From NCBI GenBank assembly GCA_903927025.1, contig CAIYLG010000019.1:61795-125794 (forward strand): a DNA stretch of 64,000 bases, read 5' to 3'. Within the stretch, counting starts at the first letter, position 1; each line of letters starts with the position of its first letter. Shown piece after piece: positions 24,606 to 33,462 of this stretch. The notes beneath the pieces were generated by a model that made no database searches, was not told the origin of the DNA, and was given only the letters and a program-made list of their open reading frames with translations. Source of the DNA: an uncultured Armatimonadota bacterium. GTDB taxonomy: Bacteria; Armatimonadota; Fimbriimonadia; Fimbriimonadales; Fimbriimonadaceae. The position numbers and the translations under genes are program-made.

Positions 24606-25409
24606 TCACCATCCGCCCCCATGTGGCTCGTACCAAGTGAGCTCGTACTTGGACTTCCAATCCATTTTCGCCAATACTCCAACTCTCACAAAAGACGCCT
24701 GACCGCGGGTGCGAAACCAGGCGAGGATTTCCTGACCGCTCAACTCTGGCAACTTCTCATCGATGATGACAATGTCCACTCTGGACTTGGGATTCCCGTC
24801 GATCTTCTCCAGTACCGAAATGGCTCCCGAAGTGTCTCTCGCCGTTGTCACTTGATGCCCCTCACGCGTATGGATCACCTCTAGCAGGCGGCAAACGTGT
24901 CGCTCCGTTGCACAAATCAAAATGCGCCTCGGCGACTTGCCGACATCGGCGCGAACCAGGAGTTTGTAGTCCTTCGGGTCCTCTGCTTGATCTCCAAAAC
25001 CCTGATCCTGGCTGAGGATAGACCCTGCGGCCCTAGGGAACATCGACCCGATGAACAGGATCGCGAAGCTGGTAAGCCATAGGTCGATCGTGATCCGAAT
25101 ATCCGGTTGCTGGCCCGGAATCATCTCTAAAAACTGAAGTACGAATATCGCCAGTCCTATCTGTGAGAGCGCTACCGCCTCAACCAAAAAAACAAAGAGC
25201 CTCGATACTCGGGGCAGGAAGCTCATCACTGCGGAAGTGACAAACAGCACGTCCAGAAAAGCGATGAACCAACCGATTGGAAACTTCATCTGGGACCGGA
25301 CGGCAGACAGCCCCTCAATAAGGCCCTCAAATCGAAAGATCTGGAAAAGGAGAATCAGATGCGCGCAAAGGAAAACGCCAATTGCTGCAGCTAATATCCC
25401 CCTCTTCAT
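24606..25409 (-). CDS. Membrane protein with C-terminal degenerate receiver domain
   Basis: A 267-residue protein with about four membrane helices in residues 1-130, then a response-regulator-like domain from about residue 160 to the end. The domain keeps the phospho-acceptor-like Asp in VDIVIIDEKLPELSG. The acidic pair after the first strand is lost: ILICATERHVCRLLE replaces the usual ILIVDDE form. The Lys/Thr region near VGVLAKMD is also altered. It may therefore be a phosphorylation-independent pseudo-receiver at the membrane. No output domain follows. It is the last gene of a minus-strand run of small membrane proteins, 9 bases after the 59-residue gene. Confidence 0.65.
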   Translation of the reverse strand: MKRGILAAAIGVFLCAHLILLFQIFRFEGLIEGLSAVRSQMKFPIGWFIAFLDVLFVTSAVMSFLPRVSRLFVFLVEAVALSQIGLAIFVLQFLEMIPGQQPDIRITIDLWLTSFAILFIGSMFPRAAGSILSQDQGFGDQAEDPKDYKLLVRADVGKSPRRILICATERHVCRLLEVIHTREGHQVTTARDTSGAISVLEKIDGNPKSRVDIVIIDEKLPELSGQEILAWFRTRGQASFVRVGVLAKMDWKSKYELTWYEPHGGGW

Positions 25410-25418
25410 TTGTTCTCT

Positions 25419-25598
25419 CTAAACGTTTTGAAACGGGATGGGAAGGAAGATCGATAGGAATACGAACATCAAGAACGAGAGAATAATCTCCCTGAATGTA
25501 GCCTTGTACTTCGATTTAACGCGGACAGCGATGGACAGCAGATACAGAGTCACTGCCACGGCCAACGCGAAGTCAGTAGGACGGTCGAACTTAACCAT
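25419..25598 (-). CDS. 59-residue two-helix membrane protein
   Basis: This ORF falls just below the track cutoff. It reads MVKFDRPTDFALAVAVTLYL, then a short basic loop (RVKSKYKATFRE), then IILSFLMFVFLSIFLPI, which makes two membrane segments. Its stop lies 9 bases before the ATG of the membrane receiver-like gene, with AGAGAG between them, which suggests co-transcription. The function is unknown. Confidence 0.55.
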   Translation of the reverse strand: MVKFDRPTDFALAVAVTLYLLSIAVRVKSKYKATFREIILSFLMFVFLSIFLPIPFQNV

Positions 25599-25700
25599 GC
25601 TGATCTCTGCTCAGTCTTAATCTTAACCCGACTCAACAGTTTTAACCAAAAATCCATTCAATGACATTTAGCAACTGGTGCCCTTGATTCGCCAGCCCCT

Positions 25701-26069
25701 TCAATCGTCTTCGAAATACCGACTCAAAACCTGCATCCCTAAGCCGATGGTTGCTTCAGGCCCCCCCACTAGAACCATCCCAAACCCAATGGTCTCGACC
25801 ACGGTGTCCGTGAATTTCCCAATATGGAGAAAGAAAAGGCTGACCAAGGCGAGCGGCCAACTCGAGGCAAGGCTGATAAGCCCACTCCCAACCCACCCCA
25901 CGATGAGCCAGCCGTTCTCTCGACGTGCAGCACCATAGGTGACGATGACAAACATCGGAACTCCGACAGCCAAAGCTTCTGAGCCAGGGAAGCTGAATAC
26001 CCCGCTCAAGATAAGTCCTGTGTGGAGAATAGCTAGCCCAGCGAGCCAGGCAAGTCGCGTTATGGACAT
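25701..26069 (-). CDS. Small polytopic membrane protein
   Basis: About 122 residues from ATG 26069; the track uses GTG 26096, which overlaps the upstream stop. Three or four hydrophobic segments are visible (LAWLAGLAILHTGLILSG, ALAVGVPMFVIVTYGA, WPLALVSLFFLHIG, TIGFGMVLVGG). No family is recognised. It lies directly after another small membrane gene and before the two-helix and receiver-like genes, so the four probably form one envelope-associated operon. Confidence 0.5.
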   Translation of the reverse strand: MSITRLAWLAGLAILHTGLILSGVFSFPGSEALAVGVPMFVIVTYGAARRENGWLIVGWVGSGLISLASSWPLALVSLFFLHIGKFTDTVVETIGFGMVLVGGPEATIGLGMQVLSRYFEDD

Positions 26070-26082
26070 TTCATCAGTCTCG

Positions 26083-26415
26083 TCAGCGATCCTCACCCAA
26101 AGCGCGAGCCTGGAAGAACTCGTGGCTCAGTGAGTCCAATCCAACGAGCAAGACGGCGCCGCACGATCCGATCCACACCCCGAAGAGGACAAAGATCACG
26201 AAGGAACTTGAGCGTCCCCTCGGAGTTCGGCATTTCTGAGCCAACCGAAACCGTGTGTTCAGAAAGATCAATATCGCCAAACTGAGGATAGCAATCGCAC
26301 CCTTAACGCTCTCGTTGGGATGCCACATAGACAGAGCCCATCGAACGCCGAAGTAACTTCCGAGCGCAAGAAGGATCGACACCACCCAGCCGATTGGGTT
26401 CCAAATTAATCTCAC
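26083..26415 (-). CDS. Small membrane protein, unknown
   Basis: A 110-residue protein starting at GTG 26415, with three predicted membrane helices: IGWVVSILLALGSYFGVRWAL, SVKGAIAILSLAILIFLN and SFVIFVLFGVWIGSCGAVLLVGL. A basic loop (RFRLAQKCRTPRGRSSS) lies between helices two and three. It is the first gene of the membrane-protein run 26415 to 24606. No known family is recognised. Confidence 0.5.
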   Translation of the reverse strand: MRLIWNPIGWVVSILLALGSYFGVRWALSMWHPNESVKGAIAILSLAILIFLNTRFRLAQKCRTPRGRSSSFVIFVLFGVWIGSCGAVLLVGLDSLSHEFFQARALGEDR

Positions 26416-26478
26416 ATCAGCGCTAGAGTATCAGACTAGCGACTATTGGGCCAGATAGAGCGGTGGCATGGGGCCAAT

Positions 26479-26536
26479 GGGCGCGCGGTCATTTAGACCG
26501 CTTTTCAAAATGGGTTTCAACCCTGTTGTTGTAGGT
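26479..26536 (+). repeat. Dispersed structured repeat, copy 2
   Basis: Same order as copy 1: GGGCGCGCGGTC, hairpin GCGGTC-attta-GACCGC, hairpin GGGTT-tc-AACCC, then GTTGTAGGT. Against the minus-strand copy (GCGGAC/GTCCGC) the first stem differs by a paired change that keeps base pairing. A third hairpin (CACGCTGTGC...GCACAGCGTG) follows at about 26551-26582. It lies in the 196-base gap between the membrane-protein run and the pilin-like gene. Confidence 0.7.
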
Positions 26537-26611
26537 CTCCACAGGTTCAAGCACGCTGTGCCGACTTGTCAGCACAGCGTGGCGGAGGGCTGAGGCCATG
26601 AGGCTAGGGTG

Positions 26612-27199
26612 TTACGGCTTGGAGAAGAACTGCTTCACGGACCCATCGGCCATGAGCTGGTTGCTCACACCCCTCTTCAAGCCTGTGTGCCTTGGGGGCA
26701 TGGGCAGGTCCGGCGCACTTGAGTGGGCGTTTCGCTCAAGGTGAGCAGAGTCGGTAACCATCCATACAAATGCGTTGGCGCCAGACTGCTTTTTGCCACT
26801 CAGCGCATCATTGAAAGCGTAGCCGGACGAATCGACATTCTTCAGGCGCACGACCGGACACTGCAGGATGCGAGGAGATCGAAGATGGCCCTGGATTTCG
26901 TCCATCCACTTCGAGGCCAACGGCAACTTGCCGTCATTCTCGGTGGCGTACATGGACATGGCGGAACCGATACGCTGGAGGTTGTTCAGACAGCTCGTCT
27001 CACGACGCATCGTTAGCATCTGCCCGCGGTACTTGAGAAACACGGGGCCAATGAGGCCCCCAAAAATGAGGACAACCAAACATCCACCGCCTCCCAAGAT
27101 CATCAGGATAGTGGTCAGAGTGAGCTTTTGCTTTTCCTGCTTAAAGGAGCTCGACGGCCCCTCCATCGGTGGCGTCATCCGTGGAGGGGTGTCGGACAT
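26612..27199 (-). CDS. Pilin-like protein with DUF1559-type C-terminus
   Basis: A 195-residue protein. A Pro-rich cytoplasmic N-terminus is followed by one helix (ILMILGGGGCLVVLIFGGLIGPVFL). SCLNNLQRIGSAMSMYATENDGKLP follows the helix, exactly as in prepilins of the DUF1559/H-X9-DG group, and NQLMADGSVKQFF matches the group's C-terminal DG motif. The FTLIELLVV prepilin cleavage signal is absent, so it may be a fixed membrane protein with a pseudopilin ectodomain. It begins one base after the stop of the response regulator gene, so the two share a transcript. Confidence 0.65.
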   Translation of the reverse strand: MSDTPPRMTPPMEGPSSSFKQEKQKLTLTTILMILGGGGCLVVLIFGGLIGPVFLKYRGQMLTMRRETSCLNNLQRIGSAMSMYATENDGKLPLASKWMDEIQGHLRSPRILQCPVVRLKNVDSSGYAFNDALSGKKQSGANAFVWMVTDSAHLERNAHSSAPDLPMPPRHTGLKRGVSNQLMADGSVKQFFSKP

Positions 27200-27200
27200 T

Positions 27201-27863
27201 TCAGCCCTTTTCGCCCAGGCGTGACTTCACTGCCTTCATGGCGGCTTCGGTTCGGCTGTTCACCTGAAGGGCTTTCAGGATGTTGCTGACATGGTTCTTC
27301 ACCGTCTTTTCGGCGATGCAGAGTCGGGAGGCGATCTCTTTGTTTCGAAGCCCCATGGCGACGAGGTCAAGGATCTCTTGCTCGCGATCGCTGAGAACAA
27401 ACATCTCGCTATCGTCGATTTCATCCTCTTCCTTCACTCGGCGGAAATCTTCAAGGACCTTGGTGGCGATACGAGGAGTGATCTTGGCCTCGCCTTTGTC
27501 GGCAAGTCGGATGCTTTCGATCACGTCCTGAGGAGTCGAGGTCTTCAGAAGGTAGCCAAGGGCACCGGCGCGGAAAGCCTCATATACCGTGTCGTCGTCC
27601 TCTTTGACCGTGAGAATCACGATCTTGACCGCTTTCTCCTTCTTCAAGAGCTTGCGAGTGAGCTCTATTCCGCTCACGCGAGGCATGTTGATGTCGGTCA
27701 GCAAAACGTCAGGTGGATCGGAGAGGCAGGCGTCCAAACCCTCTTGACCATCCTTACAAACGGCAATCACTTCACAATCGGCCATCAACGAGAGGGTCTT
27801 CTCGAGCGCTTTGCGGTACGAGGCCTCGTCGTCTACTACGACAACGCGGATCTTCTTAGGCAT
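27201..27863 (-). CDS. NarL/LuxR-type response regulator
   Basis: From ATG 27863 the protein has 220 residues. The receiver domain has VVVDDEAS, the phospho-acceptor Asp in LLTDINMPRVSG near residue 56 and ILTVKEDDD for the Thr/Lys switch. A GerE/LuxR helix-turn-helix follows: LSDREQEILDLVAMGLRNKEIASRL and TVKNHVSNILKAL near residues 150-200. It is a DNA-binding transcription factor controlled by phosphorylation; no histidine kinase is adjacent. The track start at 27935 adds residues without a better ribosome site. Just upstream is a TATACT that could drive a leaderless transcript. Confidence 0.88.
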   Translation of the reverse strand: MPKKIRVVVVDDEASYRKALEKTLSLMADCEVIAVCKDGQEGLDACLSDPPDVLLTDINMPRVSGIELTRKLLKKEKAVKIVILTVKEDDDTVYEAFRAGALGYLLKTSTPQDVIESIRLADKGEAKITPRIATKVLEDFRRVKEEDEIDDSEMFVLSDREQEILDLVAMGLRNKEIASRLCIAEKTVKNHVSNILKALQVNSRTEAAMKAVKSRLGEKG

Positions 27864-27870
27864 GGGGGCG

Positions 27871-27876
27871 AGTATA
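27871..27876 (-). promoter_or_regulatory. Candidate -10 element for a leaderless response-regulator mRNA
   Basis: TATACT on the minus strand ends 7 bases before ATG 27863, and no Shine-Dalgarno sequence precedes that ATG. The spacing fits transcription starting at the A of the start codon. No strong -35 is seen. Confidence 0.3.
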
Positions 27877-28101
27877 TCAGGGTTCATATCGTAGCCATCG
27901 GCTTTGGGTCCATCAGCAAGACTTTGGACATACAAACCGGCTTTTGTGTTCTTGTGGCTAGACCGTTTGCCCTACGCTTCACTCTTGGTTCCGTACGGCA
28001 CCTTTGCCGCTTATGATGTAACGACGAACCGGCGCAAGTGTTCGGTGGATGATTGTTGAAGTCAAAGAATTCCCATTCAAGAGGGGTACGCTCACACCGC
28101 G

Positions 28102-29094
28102 ATGGCGATTCTTGAAGTTCGTGATCTAGAAGTTTCGTTTGGCGCGATCAAGATCCTCAACGGCGTTTCTTTTGACCTCGAGCAGGGAGAAACCCTTGGT
28201 GTCGTTGGTGAGTCGGGTTGTGGCAAGTCGATGACCGGCTTCGCGATCATGGGCATGCTCCAGCCGCCCGGACGCATCTCAAAGGGATCGATTAAGCTTG
28301 GCGACCGGGAACTCGTAGGTCTGAAGGAAAAAGAACTCCGAAACATACGTGGCGACAAGATCGCCCTGGTGATGCAGGATCCCTTCACCAGCCTCAACCC
28401 AATGATGCGAATTGGCGACCAGATTGGAGAAGCGTTCCTGCTCCACCAAGGCATGCGCCGGAGAGAAGCCTTCGATAAAGCTATCGAGATGTTGGAGAAG
28501 GTTGGCGTTCCCGATCCCAAAGGTGCCGCCCACAAGTATCCGCACCAAATGAGCGGCGGCCAGCGGCAGCGCGTGGTGATTGCGATTGCGTTCGCTTGTA
28601 AGCCCGACGTGCTTATCGCCGACGAGCCCACCACCGCTCTCGACGTCACCACCCAAGCCCAAATTTTGCGGCTGATCCGAGATATGCAGGAGACCAACGG
28701 CACCGCCGTGATGCTGATCTCGCACGACGTGGGTGCCATCGCAAGTATCTCCGAGCGGATCGCCGTTTTCTATGGCGGGCAAATCGTAGAGTACGGACCT
28801 GCTGAGAAGGTGTTGCGCCATCCCGCAATGCCATACACCCGAGCCCTTCTCAACGCCCTGCCCCATGCAGGAATGACGCGCCTGGAGGCGATTGGCGGAT
28901 ACCCGCCCGATTTCAGCAACATGCCGCAGGGCTGTGCCTTTTCCCCGCGTTGCCCCCTGAAGATCGACAAGTGTCTGCAGGCTCCGAGGCTCTCACCGGT
29001 TGAAACCGGGCATGATGCAGCGTGCTGGCGATCGGCCGAAGTAGCCGCGATGCGGGAAGGTCGCCTGCTGTCCGAAGAACAAGCCAGCAGCTAG
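28102..29094 (+). CDS. Oligopeptide/dipeptide ABC transporter ATP-binding protein (DppD/OppD type)
   Basis: A 330-residue ABC ATPase. Walker A is GVVGESGCGKSMTG near residue 37, the Q-loop VMQDPFTSLNPMM, the signature MSGGQRQRV near residue 151, Walker B DVLIADEPTTALD near 172 and the H-loop LISHDVG. The C-terminal oligopeptide-transporter domain has GCAFSPRCPLKIDKC, with the conserved cysteines of OppD/DppD. It powers import of peptides or oligosaccharides. The partner ATPase, permeases and binding protein are not adjacent, so it is an orphan subunit. The beta-mannosidase gene begins 40 bases downstream and may be co-expressed. Confidence 0.88.
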   Translation: MAILEVRDLEVSFGAIKILNGVSFDLEQGETLGVVGESGCGKSMTGFAIMGMLQPPGRISKGSIKLGDRELVGLKEKELRNIRGDKIALVMQDPFTSLNPMMRIGDQIGEAFLLHQGMRRREAFDKAIEMLEKVGVPDPKGAAHKYPHQMSGGQRQRVVIAIAFACKPDVLIADEPTTALDVTTQAQILRLIRDMQETNGTAVMLISHDVGAIASISERIAVFYGGQIVEYGPAEKVLRHPAMPYTRALLNALPHAGMTRLEAIGGYPPDFSNMPQGCAFSPRCPLKIDKCLQAPRLSPVETGHDAACWRSAEVAAMREGRLLSEEQASS

Positions 29095-29134
29095 ACGGTT
29101 AAAACACTCCCCGCAGCCACGCGAGGAGCCTGGC

Positions 29135-31648
29135 ATGGCTAGTAGACTCAGGCCAATGCTTCATACGACTTACCTCCACTCCGGATGGGAATTTGCCGAG
29201 AAATCTTGGCCAGGCGGCAAAGTTGCCACCGTCGAAACCGGTTGGCTGCCCGCGATTGTTCCCGGCCACGTCCACCTCGACCTCATCGAGAACGGCATCA
29301 TCGCCCACCCGTTTGAGCGGATGAATGAGTTGGGATGCCAATGGGTCGACCAAAAGGACTGGAGCTACCGGACATCGTTCGAGTGGGAAGCAAAGGACGG
29401 ATTGCCGAATCGAGTCCTGAAATTCGAGGGCCTCGACACGATCTGCGACATCTTCCTGAACGATGAAAAGATCGGCAGCCACGACAATATGTTCGTGTCG
29501 CTGGAAATCGACGTCACCGAGCATCTGAAAGAGGGTGAGAACACGGTTCGAATCGACTTCAAGAGCGCCATTCAAGTCGGTCTTGAGCGAAAGGCCGCCT
29601 ACTTTGCCCAGGAGGGTCTCCCGCCCGAAACGATTTACTTCGACGAGCGATCTTTCGTGCGAAAGGCACAATACATGTACGGCTGGGATTGGGGTCCCCG
29701 TCTCGTGTCGTGCGGCATTTGGCGACCGGTAAGCCTCGTTGAGTTCTCCGGCCGAATTGTGGATGTGCACGTCATCCAGAAGCATCTGGAAGACGGAACC
29801 GTGTCCGTCACCGTCAACATCGATCAAGAGGGAGACGGCGAGTTCTACGCGGTCCACGGATTCTCGCCAGATGGCGAATTTATCGAATCGTTCTCCGAAA
29901 CCGAGCCCGGTGAGCCAGTGATCGTTTCCAACCCGATTCTGTGGGACCCAAGAGATCCTCAACTCTACGAAATTACGGTCTCTCTCGGAGGCTCGTCGAT
30001 CGATCCTGAGACCAACGACCAGATCATCGCGCTCAGGGATATCAAGACGATCAAGGTGGGCCTGGTGGAAACCAAGCTCCTAAGGGAGCCGGACGAGTAC
30101 GGCGAGTCGTTTGAATTTGAAGTCAACGGTACGAAGCTGTGGGCTCGCGGCGCCAACTGGATTCCAGACCATTCCTTCCCAAGCGTCGTGACGCGGGCTC
30201 AGTATCGGGACCGACTTGAGAAGGCCAAAGACATGGGCTTCAACATGTTGCGAGTGTGGGGCGGCGGACTTTACGAGACGGACGAGTTCTACGAGCTTTG
30301 CGACGAAATGGGGATTCTGGTCTGGCAAGACTTCCCCTTCGCCTGTGCCTACTACCCAGACGACGAAGCGTGGCAGGCTGTGATCCAAGCCGAGGCGGGA
30401 GCCAACATTCGCCGTCTCCGCAACCACCCTTCCCTTGCCCTCTGGTGCGGCAACAACGAGAACCTGGAGATGAACATCAACACCTGGGGCGGCCCAGAGA
30501 AGCATCCCAGCCGCTACTACGGTGCAAACCACTACGACAAGGTGCTTCCTGCCATCGTCTCGGAACTGGATCCACAGACCTCCTACATTGCGACCTCCCC
30601 AATTGGAGAAAATCCAGTCAACGACGGCAAGTCCGAAAAGCAGAAGGGACCCAACTCAGGCGGCTTTGGCGACCAACACTGTTGGGATGTTTGGCATGGA
30701 CGGGGCGACTGGAAGTATTACGCTGACTCCACCGGCCGGTTCTCCAGCGAGTACGGCTTTGCATCTTCCTGCAGCACCGCACTTTGGGCCAAGACTTTGG
30801 ACGAAGCCGATTGGGATCCACATTCCGCCGTCGTTCAGTGGCATGACCGCACGGGCAAGGGGCATGACACGTTCCACGGCTATGTCAAGCTCCACTATCC
30901 AGAGCCTGTCACCCTGGAAGACTGGGTGTACTACAGCCAGCTCAATCAGCGTGATGCGCTTCGGTTCGGGGTTGAGCACTATCGACGGTCCGTGTTCTGC
31001 CGCGGCTCGCTCATCTGGCAGCTCAACGACTGCTGGCCAGTGCAGAGCTGGGCGATATTGGACAGCGAAGGAGACTACAAGGCCCTCGCCTACGATCTTC
31101 GCCGCCTCTACGCCGACAACCTCGTGAGCATCGCCCGTGATGCCGATCAGATCAGCATCTGGGCTATGAACGACGGCACAGAGGCTTGGTCAACCGGTAT
31201 CGTCCTCTCCGCGAGCAGCGTCTCCACCGGCGAGGTCTTTGCCGAGTGGCAGGACCAGATCGAGTTGGAGCCGAACTCACGCGGAGTGGTTCTGGAAGCC
31301 TCCATCCACGGCCTGAGCGTGCCTGACACGATGCTTTCGGTCTGGGATGAAGACGGAGAGCTCTTGGCATGGCAGCTTCTGTCTGAGCCAAAGGCAGCAC
31401 GTCTTGCCGAGCCGGCAACCCTGACGGTGTCCACCGCTGAAGAAGGCGTTCTCACGATTGAGACCACCGCGCCGGTCATCGACCTCATGTTCACCGAAGA
31501 CGGCAGTCCTTCACCGTTCCTGGACAACTTCATCACCCAGACCGAAGCAGGAGTCTTCGCCATTCGAGTGAATCGAGTTCCAGACGTGATCGAAGCGCGA
31601 TCCCTTTCTGGAGAGCACCGAGTCAAGATCACCCGTTCGCCCCTTTAA
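29135..31648 (+). CDS. Beta-mannosidase, GH2
   Basis: An 837-residue GH2 enzyme with an N-terminal jelly-roll (WLPAIVPGHVHLDLIENG, WSYRTSFEW), an immunoglobulin-like part and a TIM barrel (WARGANWIPDHSFPS). The general acid/base is the Glu of LWCGNNENLEMN near residue 438 and the nucleophile the Glu of SSEYGFASS near residue 537. WQDFPFACAYYP is a beta-mannosidase hallmark. It removes terminal beta-mannose from manno-oligosaccharides. No signal peptide is seen, so it acts in the cytoplasm. AGGAG lies 6 bases before ATG 29135. A hairpin with TTT follows the stop. Confidence 0.92.
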   Translation: MASRLRPMLHTTYLHSGWEFAEKSWPGGKVATVETGWLPAIVPGHVHLDLIENGIIAHPFERMNELGCQWVDQKDWSYRTSFEWEAKDGLPNRVLKFEGLDTICDIFLNDEKIGSHDNMFVSLEIDVTEHLKEGENTVRIDFKSAIQVGLERKAAYFAQEGLPPETIYFDERSFVRKAQYMYGWDWGPRLVSCGIWRPVSLVEFSGRIVDVHVIQKHLEDGTVSVTVNIDQEGDGEFYAVHGFSPDGEFIESFSETEPGEPVIVSNPILWDPRDPQLYEITVSLGGSSIDPETNDQIIALRDIKTIKVGLVETKLLREPDEYGESFEFEVNGTKLWARGANWIPDHSFPSVVTRAQYRDRLEKAKDMGFNMLRVWGGGLYETDEFYELCDEMGILVWQDFPFACAYYPDDEAWQAVIQAEAGANIRRLRNHPSLALWCGNNENLEMNINTWGGPEKHPSRYYGANHYDKVLPAIVSELDPQTSYIATSPIGENPVNDGKSEKQKGPNSGGFGDQHCWDVWHGRGDWKYYADSTGRFSSEYGFASSCSTALWAKTLDEADWDPHSAVVQWHDRTGKGHDTFHGYVKLHYPEPVTLEDWVYYSQLNQRDALRFGVEHYRRSVFCRGSLIWQLNDCWPVQSWAILDSEGDYKALAYDLRRLYADNLVSIARDADQISIWAMNDGTEAWSTGIVLSASSVSTGEVFAEWQDQIELEPNSRGVVLEASIHGLSVPDTMLSVWDEDGELLAWQLLSEPKAARLAEPATLTVSTAEEGVLTIETTAPVIDLMFTEDGSPSPFLDNFITQTEAGVFAIRVNRVPDVIEARSLSGEHRVKITRSPL

Positions 31649-31680
31649 CCCAGCGCCTCTCCGGATGGAGCGCTGGGTTT
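31649..31680 (+). terminator. Terminator hairpin after the beta-mannosidase gene
   Basis: CCCAGCGC pairs with GCGCTGGG directly after the stop codon, with a partly paired interior and a following TTT. A second GC-rich inverted region (about 31683-31730) follows. No gene is seen in 31681-31791. Confidence 0.6.
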
Positions 31681-31791
31681 ACCCGGCCCGCGGCGTGTTG
31701 CTTCAGCGCACGCTCCGTGGCCCGGGAATCTCAAATGCCTTTCTTGCAGGCTGAAGCTCTGCTTGGCATGCCGGGTGAATCCAGCGCTCCA

Positions 31792-33285
31792 TCATTCTCC
31801 TTCTGGACATCCCCTGGACCTTAGGAGGTCCTGGACTTGGGGGCTTCCCCAGACTCGGGTTGGCATGATGCCTCCGTTGTCGAGCAGCGTCTCAACCACA
31901 TCGACGTAATCCTGCGGACGAAGCCAGCCGTGCTGGGTTGAGCCGTGACAGGCGAAGCCGATAGCGTGGCCGTTGTGCGCGCGCTCGATGATGGTAGGGT
32001 CCGCGTGAAACTCGAGGAGCATCCGAACGGTTCGAATTCCGCCTCGAAGCGAGGCTTCAATCAATGGCGTCCAGCCGTTCTCATCCTGCGCGTTCACATT
32101 CGCACCGAGTTCAAGGAGAGCGCGTAGCGGACCGTCATACCCGTTGGCGGCCCAGATGCAGACCTGCGGTGCGCGCTCGCTATCGAGTTGCCGGATAGCC
32201 TCCGGATCCACTTCCTCTCGACTCACCTTTTCGCCGGCGATGAGCTTTTGAATCAGTTGATCGGCGGGAGAGAGCGTCAAATCCGCCCTGTTCAGCTCTA
32301 GCAGGCTCGCCACATCCTTGCGGCCCATCCGAATCGCCGCCTGGAATGGAGTCAACCCGCCGGTAGCCGGAGAACTGATATCGGCGCCGGATTCGATCAA
32401 GATGCGAATCATGCTCGCGCTCCTTCCCCGCCGCAGGGCATGCGGGATGATCACGGGAAGCGTCTTCACATCCTCACACTGTTCCAGCACCACGGTTAGG
32501 AAGTCAGGTCGCTCAAAGTCGAATAGACGCGCGAAGGCATTGCGTACTTTCCCAACGTCCCCTCCGTGGGTCAGGAGCACCTTGAGGCAGTCTGGAGTCG
32601 GCAGCTCCATGGCATGGTAGAGGCACTCGTCGTCATTCGGGTTGGCTCCAGCGTCCAGCAGAACCTCTGCCAATTCGGGACAGTTGTTCACTCCGATGGC
32701 CCCATAGAGGCAGGTAGCGGAATACCCATCCGTTTTCCAGTCGGCGTTGCTGTCTGCTCCGGCCGCCAACAAACGCTTGGCGGTATCGATCAGGCTCTGC
32801 ACGTACTCAGGCCGCCGGAGCAGCCTTGAATAGCAAACATAGAGTAGGGGCGTCCAGTCCCGCGGGCCAGTGGCTTCTGCCACGAGACTTGGATTCTTCG
32901 CCAGCAGCGTTCCAACCACTGCTGAGTTGCCAGTGACACAGGCGGCGGCAAGGCTGGCAGCTGCCAAACCGGGGTTTTCGTTCAAGCCAGAAACGGCGGT
33001 CTGAAAAGAATCGGTCAGCAACTGACGGATCATCTCATCGGACTGCTCTTTAAGAGCCGACTGACGCTCCATCAACAGCACGTGAGCCCGTAATTTGGGC
33101 CAGCTCTCAAAGCCATATTCTCGTGCAAGCACGAGTTGGGCGTCGGACAAGGTTGGGATCGACTTGTCAGGAAAGACCCGATGAATTCGATCAACATTGA
33201 CACCGTTTCGGTAGTCAGAAAGAAGTTCCTTGGCCTTGGACTTCAAATGTTCCAGGTTGGGGCGTTGCGGCAGCTGAGCAGACAT
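31792..33285 (-). CDS. Ankyrin repeat protein
   Basis: From ATG 33285, preceded by GGAGG, the protein has 497 residues. The N-terminal ~90 residues include LEHLKSKAKELLSDYRNG and AREYGFESWPKLRAHV, a pattern common in bacterial ankyrin proteins. From there to the end are ankyrin repeats: ATGPRDWTPLLYVCYS, DGYSATCLYGAIGVNNCPEL, AEVLLDAGANPND, GLTPFQAAIRMGRKDVASLL and ENGWTPLIEASLRGGIRTVRMLL. It is probably a cytoplasmic protein-protein interaction scaffold. The partner is unknown. The track start at 33321 lacks a ribosome site. Confidence 0.85.
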   Translation of the reverse strand: MSAQLPQRPNLEHLKSKAKELLSDYRNGVNVDRIHRVFPDKSIPTLSDAQLVLAREYGFESWPKLRAHVLLMERQSALKEQSDEMIRQLLTDSFQTAVSGLNENPGLAAASLAAACVTGNSAVVGTLLAKNPSLVAEATGPRDWTPLLYVCYSRLLRRPEYVQSLIDTAKRLLAAGADSNADWKTDGYSATCLYGAIGVNNCPELAEVLLDAGANPNDDECLYHAMELPTPDCLKVLLTHGGDVGKVRNAFARLFDFERPDFLTVVLEQCEDVKTLPVIIPHALRRGRSASMIRILIESGADISSPATGGLTPFQAAIRMGRKDVASLLELNRADLTLSPADQLIQKLIAGEKVSREEVDPEAIRQLDSERAPQVCIWAANGYDGPLRALLELGANVNAQDENGWTPLIEASLRGGIRTVRMLLEFHADPTIIERAHNGHAIGFACHGSTQHGWLRPQDYVDVVETLLDNGGIMPTRVWGSPQVQDLLRSRGCPEGE

Positions 33286-33462
33286 AAAACCTCCATGCGT
33301 TGGCTTGCAGTCCGCAGACAAGCAGCATAAAGGTTGCTGTCACAAGGCATTCAAAGCTGAGAGGTGGGTTCAACCCTTTCCGCGGACCCGGATGCACCCT
33401 CGTGGCGCAGGGATATTTTACAGGAGATGACCGCCCAAGGCAACACGCTGGCTCAAAGAAAA

